DNA of 64,000 nt from JASGIT01 sp047601665 (GTDB lineage Bacteria > Pseudomonadota > Gammaproteobacteria > Burkholderiales > Burkholderiaceae_C), in NCBI GenBank assembly GCA_047601665.1, contig JASGIT010000001.1:3968001-4032000 (forward strand), given 5' to 3'. Below, in pieces: positions 1 to 7,657 of this stretch. The position numbers and the translations under genes were made by a program. How positions within the stretch are numbered: the stretch's first letter is position 1; each line of letters starts with the position of its first letter. The notes beneath the pieces are model-generated. The model had not been told where the DNA came from and searched no databases. It was given only the letters and a program-made list of their open reading frames with translations.

Positions 1-1
1 G

Positions 2-1009
2 GACTCCAGCGTGTCGCTGCCCGCCTACACGCGCAACGGCGCGGACAGCAAGGGCTCGACCGACACCGTGGCGCTGTACGCCTTCGACGCGCTCAAGCTC
101 AACGAGCAGTGGCAGGTGAACACGGGCCTGCGCTGGGACCACTACAAGACCAAGTACAACGCCATGGCCGTCTGCGCCGCCGGCTCCGCCACCCAGCCCT
201 GCGGCGCGAGCCCCGTCGGCACGGTGCTGCCCACCACGTCCGACGGCCTGAGCGCATCGGGCAACCTGGTGAGCTGGAAGATCGGCGCGCTGTACAAGCC
301 CGCGCCCAACGGCAGCGTGTACGTGAACTACGCGCTGGGCCAGCAGCCGCCGGGCGGCAGCAACTTCACGCTGTCCGCCGCGAACAACAACGCCAACAAC
401 CCCAACATGGACCCGCAAAAGGCCAAGACGGCGGAAATCGGCACCAAGTGGGAGCTGCTGGACAAGCGTGTGCTGCTGACCGGCGCGCTGTACCGCACCC
501 AGGTCACGAACGAGATCATCACCAACTCCGACGGCACCGTGACCCAGACCGGCAAGAAGGTCGTGCAGGGCGTGGAGCTGGGCGTGACGGGCCAGATCAC
601 CCCCGCCTGGGGCGTGATGGCGGGCTACACCGTGCAGGACACCAAGGTGGACACCGGCCCCAGCGTGACGGCGGACGGCTCCAGCGCCCTGACCTACACG
701 CCCAAGAACGCCTTCTCGCTGTGGACCAGCTACCAGTTCTCCAACGGCCTCACGCTGGGCGGCGGCGCGCGCTACTCGGGCGGCCTCAAGCGCGGCACCG
801 ACGGCGCCGTGGGCACGCCCAACTACACCGAGGCCTACTGGGTCTTCGACGCCATGGCCAGCTACCGCGTGAACAAGAACGTGGACATCCAGCTCAACCT
901 GTTCAACCTGTTCGACAAGGAGTACGTGGCGGCCATCAACAAGAGCGGCTACCGCTACTTCCCCGGCGTCCCGCGCTCGGTGCGCCTGACGGCCAACTTC
1001 CACTTCTGA
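2..1009 (+). CDS. TonB-dependent siderophore receptor, C-terminal part (5' end outside window)
   Basis: This is the C-terminal 335 residues of an outer-membrane beta-barrel receptor; the reading frame is open to the left edge, so signal peptide and plug lie outside the window. Alternating barrel-strand patterns run throughout and the protein ends in LTANFHF, the aromatic C-terminus used for outer-membrane insertion. It would import ferric siderophores using TonB-ExbB-ExbD, which are encoded downstream. The next gene is a PiuC-type dioxygenase, a pairing known from fiu-ybiX and piuA-piuC, so a catecholate-type substrate is a reasonable guess. Family call is firm; the substrate is inferred. Confidence 0.9.
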   Translation, partial: DSSVSLPAYTRNGADSKGSTDTVALYAFDALKLNEQWQVNTGLRWDHYKTKYNAMAVCAAGSATQPCGASPVGTVLPTTSDGLSASGNLVSWKIGALYKPAPNGSVYVNYALGQQPPGGSNFTLSAANNNANNPNMDPQKAKTAEIGTKWELLDKRVLLTGALYRTQVTNEIITNSDGTVTQTGKKVVQGVELGVTGQITPAWGVMAGYTVQDTKVDTGPSVTADGSSALTYTPKNAFSLWTSYQFSNGLTLGGGARYSGGLKRGTDGAVGTPNYTEAYWVFDAMASYRVNKNVDIQLNLFNLFDKEYVAAINKSGYRYFPGVPRSVRLTANFHF

Positions 1010-1025
1010 CCCGGCGACGGGACGA

Positions 1026-1054
1026 GGCCCTGCCAGGCGGCAGGGCCTTTTTTC
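1026..1054 (+). terminator. Intrinsic terminator after the receptor gene
   Basis: A perfect 9-bp stem (1026-1034 with 1039-1047), a 4-nt loop and a run of six T (1048-1053) follow the receptor stop codon by 16 bp. It ends just before the piuC start, so piuC is either read through it or has its own weak promoter. Confidence 0.85.
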
Positions 1055-1068
1055 TATCATTCCCCACC

Positions 1069-1749
1069 ATGCTGCTGCACATTCCCAACATCCTCACGCG
1101 CGAGCAGGTGGCCGCCATGCGCGCCGCCATCGACGCCGCCGACTGGGTGGACGGCCGCGCCACCGTGGGCCGCCAGGGCGCGCAGGTCAAGCGCAACCGG
1201 CAACTGCCCGAGGACGCGCCCGTGGCGCTGGAGCAGGGGCGAATCATCCAGCAGGCGCTGGCGAGCAGCGACCTGTTCTTCCGCGCCGCGCTGCCCGCGC
1301 GCACCATGCCGCCGCTGTTCAACCGCTACGCGGGCGGCGAGACCTACGGCCTGCACGTGGACGGCGCGGCCCGGCGCGTGCCCGGCTCGCCGCAGTGGCT
1401 GCGCACCGACGTGTCGAGCACCCTGTTCCTGTGCGACCCCGAGGACTACGACGGCGGCGAGCTGGAGGTGGTGGACACCTACGGCACGCACGAAGTCAAG
1501 CTGCCCGCGGGCGATCTGATCCTCTACCCCTCCACCAGCCTGCACCGCGTGCAGCCCGTCACGCGCGGCGAGCGCGTGTGCGCCTTCTTCTGGACGCAGA
1601 GCCTGGTGCGCGACGACGCCCGGCGCGCCCTGCTGTTCGAGATGGACCAGGCCCTGGAACGCCTGCGCGCCCAGTTGGGTGAAACCGCCGAGACCGTGGC
1701 CCTCACCGGCCACTACCACAACCTGCTGCGCATGTGGAGCGAGCCCTGA
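1069..1749 (+). CDS. piuC: PKHD-type Fe(II)/2-oxoglutarate-dependent hydroxylase
   Basis: A 226-residue cytoplasmic protein of the PiuC/YbiX family, full length for the family. Iron ligands are visible as H96-x-D98 (in YGLHVDGA) and H159 (in TSLHRVQP), and R169 (in RGERVCAFFW) is the expected 2-oxoglutarate contact. Family members are iron-regulated and sit beside siderophore receptors; their true substrate is not settled. The start at 1069 begins the conserved MLLHIPNILT; the frame is open further upstream, but that part overlaps the receptor gene in another frame and is not protein-like. Confident family assignment. Confidence 0.92.
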   Translation: MLLHIPNILTREQVAAMRAAIDAADWVDGRATVGRQGAQVKRNRQLPEDAPVALEQGRIIQQALASSDLFFRAALPARTMPPLFNRYAGGETYGLHVDGAARRVPGSPQWLRTDVSSTLFLCDPEDYDGGELEVVDTYGTHEVKLPAGDLILYPSTSLHRVQPVTRGERVCAFFWTQSLVRDDARRALLFEMDQALERLRAQLGETAETVALTGHYHNLLRMWSEP

Positions 1750-1799
1750 GAGCCTGTTCTGAAGGCGCACGCCCCTGTTTCCCGTAGGTAAATATCCCT

Positions 1800-1824
1800 G
1801 CAAATGAGACATATTCTTATTTGC
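1800..1824. promoter_or_regulatory. Fur box upstream of the PepSY-DUF2271-DUF4198-ApbE operon
   Basis: A 25-bp near-palindrome with GCAAATGAGA on the left and TTCTTATTTGC on the right; nine of the ten outer base pairs are symmetric. It resembles the AATGAGAATNATTCTCATT Fur consensus and lies 50 bp before the PepSY gene start, so iron repression of the cluster is expected. Confidence 0.75.
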
Positions 1825-1873
1825 CGTTCTTACAATCCAGCCTTTCCCCTGCCCGCGCCGGCCCGCACGCCGC

Positions 1874-2497
1874 ATGAAACCCTCCGCTTCCGCCTCTCCC
1901 CAACGCGCCTGGTGGCTCAAGACCCTGCATGAATGGCACTGGGTCAGCTCCGCCCTGTGCCTGATCGGCATGGTGCTGTTCGCGGTCACGGGGTTCACGC
2001 TCAACCACGCGGGCCAGATCGAGGCCAAGCCCCATGTCACCACGCGCCAGGGCGCGCTGCCCGCGCCGCTGCTGCAGGCGCTGCAACAGGCGCGCGGCCA
2101 GCCCGGCCTGCCGCCCGCCGTGCAGGACTGGGCGCGCGACACGCTGGCCGCCGACACGCGCCACCGCGCCGTGGAATGGAGCGACGACGAAGCCTACGTG
2201 CCCCTGCCCCGCCCCGGCGGCGACGCCTGGCTGCGCATCGGCCTGCAGGACGGGCAGGCCGAGTACGAGGACACCGACCGCGGCTGGATTTCCTACTTCA
2301 ACGACCTGCACAAGGGCCGCAACACCGGCGCGGCCTGGCGCTGGTTCATCGACATCTTCGCCGGCGCCTGCCTGGTGTTCAGCCTCACCGGCCTGCTCAT
2401 CCTGCAGCTGCACGCGGGCCGCCGCCCCATGACCTGGCCCATGGTGGGCCTGGGGCTGCTGCTGCCCGCGCTGCTGGCGCTCCTGCTCATCCACTAA
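1874..2497 (+). CDS. PepSY-associated transmembrane protein
   Basis: A 207-residue inner-membrane protein. An N-terminal helix (about residues 27-47, LCLIGMVLFAVTGFTLNHAG) is followed by a periplasmic PepSY-like portion and two C-terminal helices (about 155-178 and 184-205). The LHEWHW segment before the first helix is typical of the family and may supply heme or metal ligands. It opens a Fur-boxed operon with DUF2271, DUF4198, ApbE and a flavoprotein reductase. Single-unit PepSY membrane proteins of this kind occur in ferric-siderophore reduction clusters, so a role in passing electrons across the membrane is inferred, not shown. Confidence 0.8.
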   Translation: MKPSASASPQRAWWLKTLHEWHWVSSALCLIGMVLFAVTGFTLNHAGQIEAKPHVTTRQGALPAPLLQALQQARGQPGLPPAVQDWARDTLAADTRHRAVEWSDDEAYVPLPRPGGDAWLRIGLQDGQAEYEDTDRGWISYFNDLHKGRNTGAAWRWFIDIFAGACLVFSLTGLLILQLHAGRRPMTWPMVGLGLLLPALLALLLIH

Positions 2498-2517
2498 GCC
2501 ACTCCAAGGAGGAAACC

Positions 2518-3042
2518 ATGACGACCACCACCCTCTCCCGCTTCACCGTCGCCCTGGGCGCGGTCGTGGGCCTGCCCGCCGTGGCGGGCGGGCTGAACGT
2601 GAACGTGGAAGTGCCGCGCCTGGACGTGGCCGAGTACCACCGCCCCTACGTCGCCATGTGGCTGGAGAAGGCCGACGGCAGCGTGGCCGCCACCCTCTCC
2701 GTCTGGTACGACGTGAAGAAGCGCGACGCCGAGGGCACCAAGTGGCTCAAGGACCTGCGCCAATGGTGGCGCCGCACGGGCCGCGAGCTGAGCCTGCCCA
2801 TCGACGGCGTGACCCAGCCCACCAAGCCCGCGGGCAAGCACGCCCTGAACTTCGCCGAAGGCACCAGCCCGCTGCCCCAGCTGGCCCCCGGCCAGTACAA
2901 GCTGCAGGTGGAGGCCGCGCGCGAAGTGGGTGGGCGTGAGCTGGTGAGCATCCCCTTCGAATGGCCGCCCAAGCCCGGCGCCGCCCTGGCCGCCCAGGGC
3001 AAGAACGAGCTGGGCGCCGTCACGCTCGAACTCAAGCCCTGA
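2518..3042 (+). CDS. DUF2271 periplasmic protein, possible ApbE flavinylation substrate
   Basis: A 174-residue exported protein with a signal-like N-terminus (MTTTTLSRFTVALGAVVGLP) and a single DUF2271 domain. An AAGGAGG ribosome site precedes the ATG. The segment D96-G-V-T-Q-P-T102, followed by KPAGKH, lines up with the ApbE flavinylation motif D-x-x-S/T-G-A-S/T: the Asp, the first Thr and the acceptor Thr (T102) are kept while G-A is replaced by Q-P. An apbE gene lies two genes downstream. Family call is firm; covalent FMN attachment is inference, and the changed G-A positions leave it open. Confidence 0.8.
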   Translation: MTTTTLSRFTVALGAVVGLPAVAGGLNVNVEVPRLDVAEYHRPYVAMWLEKADGSVAATLSVWYDVKKRDAEGTKWLKDLRQWWRRTGRELSLPIDGVTQPTKPAGKHALNFAEGTSPLPQLAPGQYKLQVEAAREVGGRELVSIPFEWPPKPGAALAAQGKNELGAVTLELKP

Positions 3043-3075
3043 GATTCCACCCGCTTTCCATCCAAGGAGATCCCG

Positions 3076-3879
3076 ATGTTTTCTGCAACCCGTATCGCCG
3101 CCGCCCTGGCCCTGGCCTGCGCCGCCGTGGGCGCACAGGCCCACAGCGTGTGGATGAAGCCGTCCAGCACCGTGCTGTCCAAGTCCGAATGGGTGACGGT
3201 GGACGCCGCCGTGTCCAACGACATGTTCTTCTTCAACCACTTCCCGCTGGCGCTGGACAAGCTGGTCATCACCGCGCCCGACGGCAGCACCGTCGCGCCG
3301 CAGAACACGCTCAAGGGCGCGCTGCGCAGCGTCTTCGACCTCAAGCCCGACCAGCCCGGCACCTACCAGCTGACCATCGCCAACACCGGCGCCTTCGGCA
3401 GCTACCAGGACGCCGCGGGCCAGAAGAAGCGCCTGCGCGGCCCCTCGGTCGCCGAAGTGGCCAAGCAGATTCCCGCCGACGCCAAGGACGTGCAGGTGGT
3501 GGAGAACGTCAGCCGCATCGAGACCTTCGTCACCATGGGCAAGCCCTCGGCGCTGCGCGCCAGCGGCAAGGGCCTGGAACTGCTGGCCGTCACCCACCCC
3601 AACGACCTGGTCGCCGGCGAGGAGGCCACCTTCGCCTTCCAGGTGGACGGCCAGCCCGCCGCCGGCGTGGAAGTGGTGCTGGTGCGCGACGGCAGGCGCT
3701 ACCGCGACGCGGTGGACGAAATCAAGCTCAAGACCGACGCCCAGGGCCGCGTCAAGATCAAGTTCCCGGGCGCCGGCATGTACTGGCTCGACGCCGACAT
3801 GAAGGACGGCAAGACCTCCAACCCCATCGCCAAGGAACGCCACCTGGGCTACGTGGCCACGCTGGAAGTGCTGCCCTGA
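3076..3879 (+). CDS. DUF4198 periplasmic protein
   Basis: A 267-residue protein with a clear Sec signal peptide (about 1-22, ending GAQAHS). The mature protein starts with HSVWMKPSSTVLS, the usual DUF4198 opening in which the N-terminal His can bind metal, and ends in a repeated Ig-like/transthyretin-like region (VDGQPAAGVEVVLVRDG). It follows DUF2271 by 33 bp behind an AAGGAG site, so both are co-transcribed. Such proteins accompany metal or heme uptake loci; a periplasmic metal-binding or scaffold role is a guess. Confidence 0.8.
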   Translation: MFSATRIAAALALACAAVGAQAHSVWMKPSSTVLSKSEWVTVDAAVSNDMFFFNHFPLALDKLVITAPDGSTVAPQNTLKGALRSVFDLKPDQPGTYQLTIANTGAFGSYQDAAGQKKRLRGPSVAEVAKQIPADAKDVQVVENVSRIETFVTMGKPSALRASGKGLELLAVTHPNDLVAGEEATFAFQVDGQPAAGVEVVLVRDGRRYRDAVDEIKLKTDAQGRVKIKFPGAGMYWLDADMKDGKTSNPIAKERHLGYVATLEVLP

Positions 3880-3888
3880 CGCGGATTC

Positions 3889-5040
3889 ATGGCCCAATCG
3901 GCCCCCAGCGCTTACGGGATAAGCGCAAGCAGCTATCAAAACGGGAGTGAACCGCCGCGCCTGCGCTACGGCGCGCTCGCGTGGCGGCAGCCTGCGGCGG
4001 CGGCCCGCGCCTCGTTCGCGGCCGATGCCTGGCAGCCCGCCGCCCCGCACGCGCGGCAGGACGGCAGCCTGCAAAGCCTGGGCGGCGCCACCATGGGCAC
4101 CACCTGGTCGCTGCGGCTGGTCAACCCCGGCTACCTGCCGCTGGAGCCCGTGCGCGCGCTGGTGCAGGAGACGCTGGACGCCGTCATCGCCCAGATGAGC
4201 AACTGGGAGCCCGACTCCGCCCTGGGCCGCTACAACGCCGCCGCGCCCGGCACCTGGCACACGCTGCCGCCCGAATTCGCCGCCGTGCTCGACGCCGCCC
4301 TGCACTGGGCGCGCGCCTGCGGCGGCGCGTGGGACCCGACCGTGGGCGCGCTGGTGTCGCTGTGGGGCTTCGGCCCGCGCCCCGACCCGCACGCGCCCCA
4401 CGCCCCGCTTGGCGGCCAGCCGCCCGAGCCCGCCGCCATCGCCGCCGCGCTGCGCCGGTGCGGCCACCAGCGCCTGCAATGGCAGCCCGCCACCCGCCGC
4501 CTGCTGCAGCCCGGCGGCCTGCAACTCGACTTGAGCGGCATCGCCAAAGGCTTCGCCGTGGACTGGGCCGCCCAGCGCCTGCAACAGGCGGGCTGGGAAC
4601 ACGCGCTGCTGGAGATCGGCGGCGAACTGCGCGCCTGGGGCCAACGCCCCGGCGGCCAGCCCTGGCGCGTGGCCGTGGCGGGCGCGGCCGGAGGCGAGAC
4701 ACTGGCCGTGCCCCTGGCCGACGGCGCGCTGGCCTCCTCGGGCGACCACTGGCACGCCTTCGAGCACGGCGGGCGGCGCTACTCGCACACGCTGGACCCG
4801 CGCACCGGCCAGCCCGTGGCGCACGCGCTCACCAGCGTCACCGTGCACCACGCCGAATGCGTGCACGCCGACGCGCTCGCCACCGTGCTCACCGTGCTCG
4901 GGCCGCAGGCGGGCTGGAGCTTCGCGCTGGAGCAAGACATAGCCGCCGCCTTCCACTCCCACCCCGACGCCGCGCACCCACAGGGCCGGCGCCGCTGCAC
5001 GCCCGCGTGGGAGCAGCGCTTCGTGCACTCAAAAAAGTGA
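3889..5040 (+). CDS. apbE: FAD:protein FMN transferase (ApbE)
   Basis: A 383-residue member of the ApbE family, which moves FMN from FAD onto Thr/Ser of target proteins with Mg2+. Visible motifs are GGATMGTTWSL (about 65-75), DLSGIAKGFAVD (about 219-230), the flavin-binding EIGGELRAWG, and SHTLDPRTGQP (about 300). The first 28 codons are odd: there is no signal peptide or lipobox, and a chromosomal hairpin repeat (3904-3940) supplies part of the coding sequence. Either the N-terminus is aberrant and the enzyme stays in the cytoplasm, or the true start is missed. Its gene neighbours suggest the DUF2271 protein as substrate. Confidence 0.9.
   Translation: MAQSAPSAYGISASSYQNGSEPPRLRYGALAWRQPAAAARASFAADAWQPAAPHARQDGSLQSLGGATMGTTWSLRLVNPGYLPLEPVRALVQETLDAVIAQMSNWEPDSALGRYNAAAPGTWHTLPPEFAAVLDAALHWARACGGAWDPTVGALVSLWGFGPRPDPHAPHAPLGGQPPEPAAIAAALRRCGHQRLQWQPATRRLLQPGGLQLDLSGIAKGFAVDWAAQRLQQAGWEHALLEIGGELRAWGQRPGGQPWRVAVAGAAGGETLAVPLADGALASSGDHWHAFEHGGRRYSHTLDPRTGQPVAHALTSVTVHHAECVHADALATVLTVLGPQAGWSFALEQDIAAAFHSHPDAAHPQGRRRCTPAWEQRFVHSKK
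3904..3940. repeat. Comamonadaceae-type hairpin repeat inside apbE
   Basis: CCAGCGCTT, a short spacer, AAGCGCAAGCAGCTATCAAA: the same core as the intergenic copies, here read through as residues near APSAYGISASSYQ of ApbE. Confidence 0.6.
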
Positions 5041-5041
5041 G

Positions 5042-5126
5042 CTGCCAGCGCTTACCAAATCAGCATTTCCCCATGTTTTCTACCTGAAACCCCTACAGGA
5101 CCAGCGCAAGCAGCTATCTTTTTTGG
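5042..5126. repeat. Split copy of the chromosomal hairpin repeat
   Basis: The left half (CTGCCAGCGCTTACC, from 5042) and the right half (CCAGCGCAAGCAGCTAT, from 5101) are separated by about 45 bp of unrelated sequence. The copy fills the gap between apbE and the reductase gene. Confidence 0.5.
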
Positions 5127-5127
5127 T

Positions 5128-6513
5128 ATGGACTGGATCATCACCCCCGCGCGCGCCAGCGCCGCCGCCGCCCTGCTCGCCAGCTACGCCCTGCTGTGCG
5201 GCGGCATCGCCTGGCAGCGCGCGCGCCTGCGCCAGGCCGGGCGGCGCGAACAGCAGGACCTGCAGACCGGCGGCCCCGCCGTGCTCGTGGCCTACGCCAG
5301 CCAGACCGGCCAGGCCGAGGCCCTGGCGCACGCCACCGCGCACGTGCTGCACACGGGCGGCTGCGCCGTGCGCCTGCTGCCGGTGCAGTCCGTCACCCTG
5401 GCCGAGCTGCAGGCCCACCCGCGCAGCCTGTGGCTGCTGTCCACCACCGGCGAGGGCGACGCGCCCGACCACGCCCTGCCCTTCGTGCGCGGCCTGCTGT
5501 CCCGCGCCGCGCCGCTGGCGGGCCACCAGGGCCGCGTGCTCGCGCTGGGCGACAGCGCCTACGCGCAGTTCTGCGCCTTCGGCCTGCGCGTGCAGCACTG
5601 GCTGCAGGCCCAGGGCGCGAAGGCCGACGCCGTGTGCATGGACAACGGCGACGCCGCCGCCCTGCACGACTGGCAGACCGGCGTGGCCGAGCTGCTGCAC
5701 GCGCTCACCGGCCAGGCCGCCGCCGGCTGGCGCGCGCCCGACGCGCCCCGGCCCTGGACGCTGCGCCGCCGCACCCACCTCAACCCCGGCAGCCAGGGCG
5801 GCCCCGTCTACCTGCTCGAATGGGTGCCCGAATCCGGCCCGCTGCCCGCGTGGGAATCCGGCGACCTCGCCGCGCTGACCGTGCCCGCCGACCCCGGGCG
5901 CCCGCGCGACTACTCCATCGCCTCCATCCCGCAGGACGGCAGCCTGCACCTGCTGGTGCGCCAGAGCCAGCGCGCCGACGGCACGCCCGGCGCCGCCTCG
6001 GGCTGGCTGTGCCAGGGCATGGCGGTGGGCGGCAGCCTGCCGCTGTCACTGCGCGCGCACAGCGGCTTCCGCCTGGGCGACAACGCCGCGCGCCCGCTGG
6101 TGCTCATCGGCAACGGCACGGGCCTCGCGGGCCTGGCCAGCCACATCCGCGCGCGCGCGGCGCAGGGGCGCGGCGACCAGTGGCTGCTCTTCGGCGAACG
6201 CAGCCCCGATCACGACGCGCTGCTGGACCCTCAGCTGCGGCAATGGCTGGCCCAGGGCCAGCTCGCGCGGCTGGACCGCGCCTGGTCGCGCCCCGGCACC
6301 GGACAGGCCGGGCAGCCCGGCTACGTGCAGCACCTGCTGGCCCGCGAGGCCGCCGCCCTGCGCGACTGGGTGGCGCGCGGCGCGGCGCTCTATGTGTGCG
6401 GCAGCCAGCAGGGCATGGCCCAGGGCGTGGACACCGCGCTGCGCCAGGCCCTGGGCAACGCCCAGGTCGATGCGCTGGCGGCCGAGGGCCGCTACCGCCG
6501 CGACGTGTACTGA
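5128..6513 (+). CDS. Membrane-anchored flavodoxin/FNR reductase (CysJ-like sulfite reductase flavoprotein)
   Basis: A 461-residue two-flavin reductase. One N-terminal helix (about 12-30) is followed by a flavodoxin domain (VLVAYASQTGQAEAL, TTGEGDAPDH, LALGDSAYAQFCAFG) and an FNR-type domain with the FAD motif RPRDYSIAS (about 258-266), the NADPH motif GNGTGLAGL (about 328-336), CGSQQGMAQ and the C-terminal RRDVY. It should carry electrons from NADPH through FAD and FMN to a membrane partner. Its place at the end of the PepSY-DUF2271-DUF4198-ApbE cluster suggests iron reduction rather than sulfite reduction, as no sulfite reductase hemoprotein is nearby. Confidence 0.85.
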   Translation: MDWIITPARASAAAALLASYALLCGGIAWQRARLRQAGRREQQDLQTGGPAVLVAYASQTGQAEALAHATAHVLHTGGCAVRLLPVQSVTLAELQAHPRSLWLLSTTGEGDAPDHALPFVRGLLSRAAPLAGHQGRVLALGDSAYAQFCAFGLRVQHWLQAQGAKADAVCMDNGDAAALHDWQTGVAELLHALTGQAAAGWRAPDAPRPWTLRRRTHLNPGSQGGPVYLLEWVPESGPLPAWESGDLAALTVPADPGRPRDYSIASIPQDGSLHLLVRQSQRADGTPGAASGWLCQGMAVGGSLPLSLRAHSGFRLGDNAARPLVLIGNGTGLAGLASHIRARAAQGRGDQWLLFGERSPDHDALLDPQLRQWLAQGQLARLDRAWSRPGTGQAGQPGYVQHLLAREAAALRDWVARGAALYVCGSQQGMAQGVDTALRQALGNAQVDALAAEGRYRRDVY

Positions 6514-6538
6514 ATGCGGCCTGTCCAATAAAAATTGC

Positions 6539-6559
6539 AAATGCGATAAATTCGCATTT
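6539..6559. promoter_or_regulatory. Fur box upstream of bfd-tonB-exbBD
   Basis: A 21-bp palindrome: arms AAATGCGA (6539-6546) and TCGCATTT (6552-6559) match in all eight positions around a 5-bp centre. It lies 45 bp before the ferredoxin start and fits Fur sites of the AATGCGAATNATTCGCATT type. Confidence 0.8.
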
Positions 6560-6604
6560 ATAATCAGCCCATCGTATCAACAGCCAGCCATACGGCCTGC
6601 CGCC

Positions 6605-6853
6605 ATGATCGTCTGTGTTTGCCGCCAGGTTTCGGACCGTGAGATTGCCCGCCACGCACGTGCAGGCATGAACTTTGACGAAATCCAGTTCGAGCTTGGC
6701 GTGGCCACCCAATGCGGATGCTGCGAAAGCTGCGCCCGCGACGTGGTGTCCCAATGCCATGCAGCCAGCCCGGTGCAGCAGACGGTCCAGCTTGCCAAAT
6801 CCATCCTGGAAAGCAAAGCATGGAATTGCTCTCAACCCTTGCTGGCAGCCTGA
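6605..6853 (+). CDS. bfd: Bacterioferritin-associated ferredoxin (Bfd-like [2Fe-2S] protein)
   Basis: An 82-residue cytoplasmic iron-sulfur protein. The four cluster cysteines are C4-x-C6 (MIVCVCRQV) and the pair in CGCCESC; the Bfd fold signature RQVSDREIARHARAG lies between them. Bfd binds bacterioferritin and passes electrons that release stored iron, so its use with an iron-repressed promoter makes sense. The start at 6605 gives the family-typical MIVCVCR. It heads a transcription unit with tonB, exbB and exbD. Confidence 0.9.
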   Translation: MIVCVCRQVSDREIARHARAGMNFDEIQFELGVATQCGCCESCARDVVSQCHAASPVQQTVQLAKSILESKAWNCSQPLLAA

Positions 6854-6894
6854 TCCTGGTCGTCGGTTCGGCCTGGTGGATCTTCCGTAAGTAA
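6820..6894 (+). CDS. Possible 24-residue membrane microprotein
   Basis: A short frame overlapping the end of bfd reads MELLSTLAGSLILVVGSAWWIFRK, a single hydrophobic helix with a basic end. No good ribosome site is seen, and it may be a chance frame. Listed because it fits a one-helix microprotein next to a membrane complex. Confidence 0.25.
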   Translation: MELLSTLAGSLILVVGSAWWIFRK

Positions 6895-6935
6895 CACGCT
6901 TTCAAGCAACCTTTTTCGCGGGCGCGGGTCTATGA

Positions 6936-7637
6936 ATGGACCTGCTGCTTGCCGCTGCCATGTCTTCTTCTGATCGTTTTGCCCCGGCGTCGCCGGGCCT
7001 CAGCCGCAACGCCATCATTGCGGGCTCCGTGGTGCTGCTGCACGTCGCGGGCCTGTGGGCGCTGCAATCCGGCCTGCTGCGCAAGGCGGCGGAAATCGTG
7101 GTGCCCGCCGAGGTGCTGGCCGAGTTCCTGAAACCGCCCGCGCCCGAGGTGGCCCCACCGCCGCCCCCTCCCCCGCCGCCCAAGCCGCAGCCGCGCCAGC
7201 CCGTGGTGCACAAGACCCCCATGCCCGTGGCCAAGCCCGACCCCACGCCCGCGCCCAACGCGCCCGCCGCCGTGGCCGAGCCCGTGCCGGTGGCCGAAGC
7301 GCCGGTCGCGCCTCCGGCCCCGCCCGCGCCGCCCGCCCCCCCGGCCCCGCCGCGGATCGAACTGCCGTCGAGCAACGCCGCCTACCTCAACAACCCCAAG
7401 CCCACCTACCCTGCCATCAGCAAGCGTCTGGGCGAGCAGGGCAAGGTGGTGCTGCGCGTGTTCATCACCGCCGAGGGCGTGCCGCAGAAGCTCGAAATCA
7501 AGCAGTCCAGCGGCTACGAGCGCCTGGACCAGCAGGCCGTCGCCGCCGTGGAGCGCTGGCGCTTCGTGCCCGGCAAGCGCAACGGCGTGCCCGAAGCCAT
7601 GTGGAACATCGTTCCGATCAATTTCGTTCTCGAATAG
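6936..7637 (+). CDS. tonB: Energy transducer TonB
   Basis: A 233-residue periplasm-spanning protein: N-terminal signal-anchor helix (about 26-44, AIIAGSVVLLHVAGLWAL), a long proline-rich spacer with a run of nine prolines (about 70-130) and the C-terminal TonB domain (NPKPTYPAISKRLGEQGKV ... ERWRFVPGKRNG). It passes proton-motive energy from ExbBD to outer-membrane receptors such as the two at the window ends. A second in-frame ATG at 6960 (MSSSDRF) may be the real start. The histidine in the helix is the one usually needed for function. Confidence 0.93.
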   Translation: MDLLLAAAMSSSDRFAPASPGLSRNAIIAGSVVLLHVAGLWALQSGLLRKAAEIVVPAEVLAEFLKPPAPEVAPPPPPPPPPKPQPRQPVVHKTPMPVAKPDPTPAPNAPAAVAEPVPVAEAPVAPPAPPAPPAPPAPPRIELPSSNAAYLNNPKPTYPAISKRLGEQGKVVLRVFITAEGVPQKLEIKQSSGYERLDQQAVAAVERWRFVPGKRNGVPEAMWNIVPINFVLE

Positions 7638-7657
7638 TTTTTTCAGGAGTTTTTTCG

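Noticed and set aside
2494..5028. Very long minus-strand frame through the iron cluster
   Set aside because: It is a high-GC shadow of four well-supported plus-strand genes, with biased composition and no family pattern.
5128..6513. Sulfite reductase for assimilation (cysJ)
   Set aside because: No hemoprotein subunit or other cys gene is near; the membrane anchor and iron-cluster neighbours point elsewhere.
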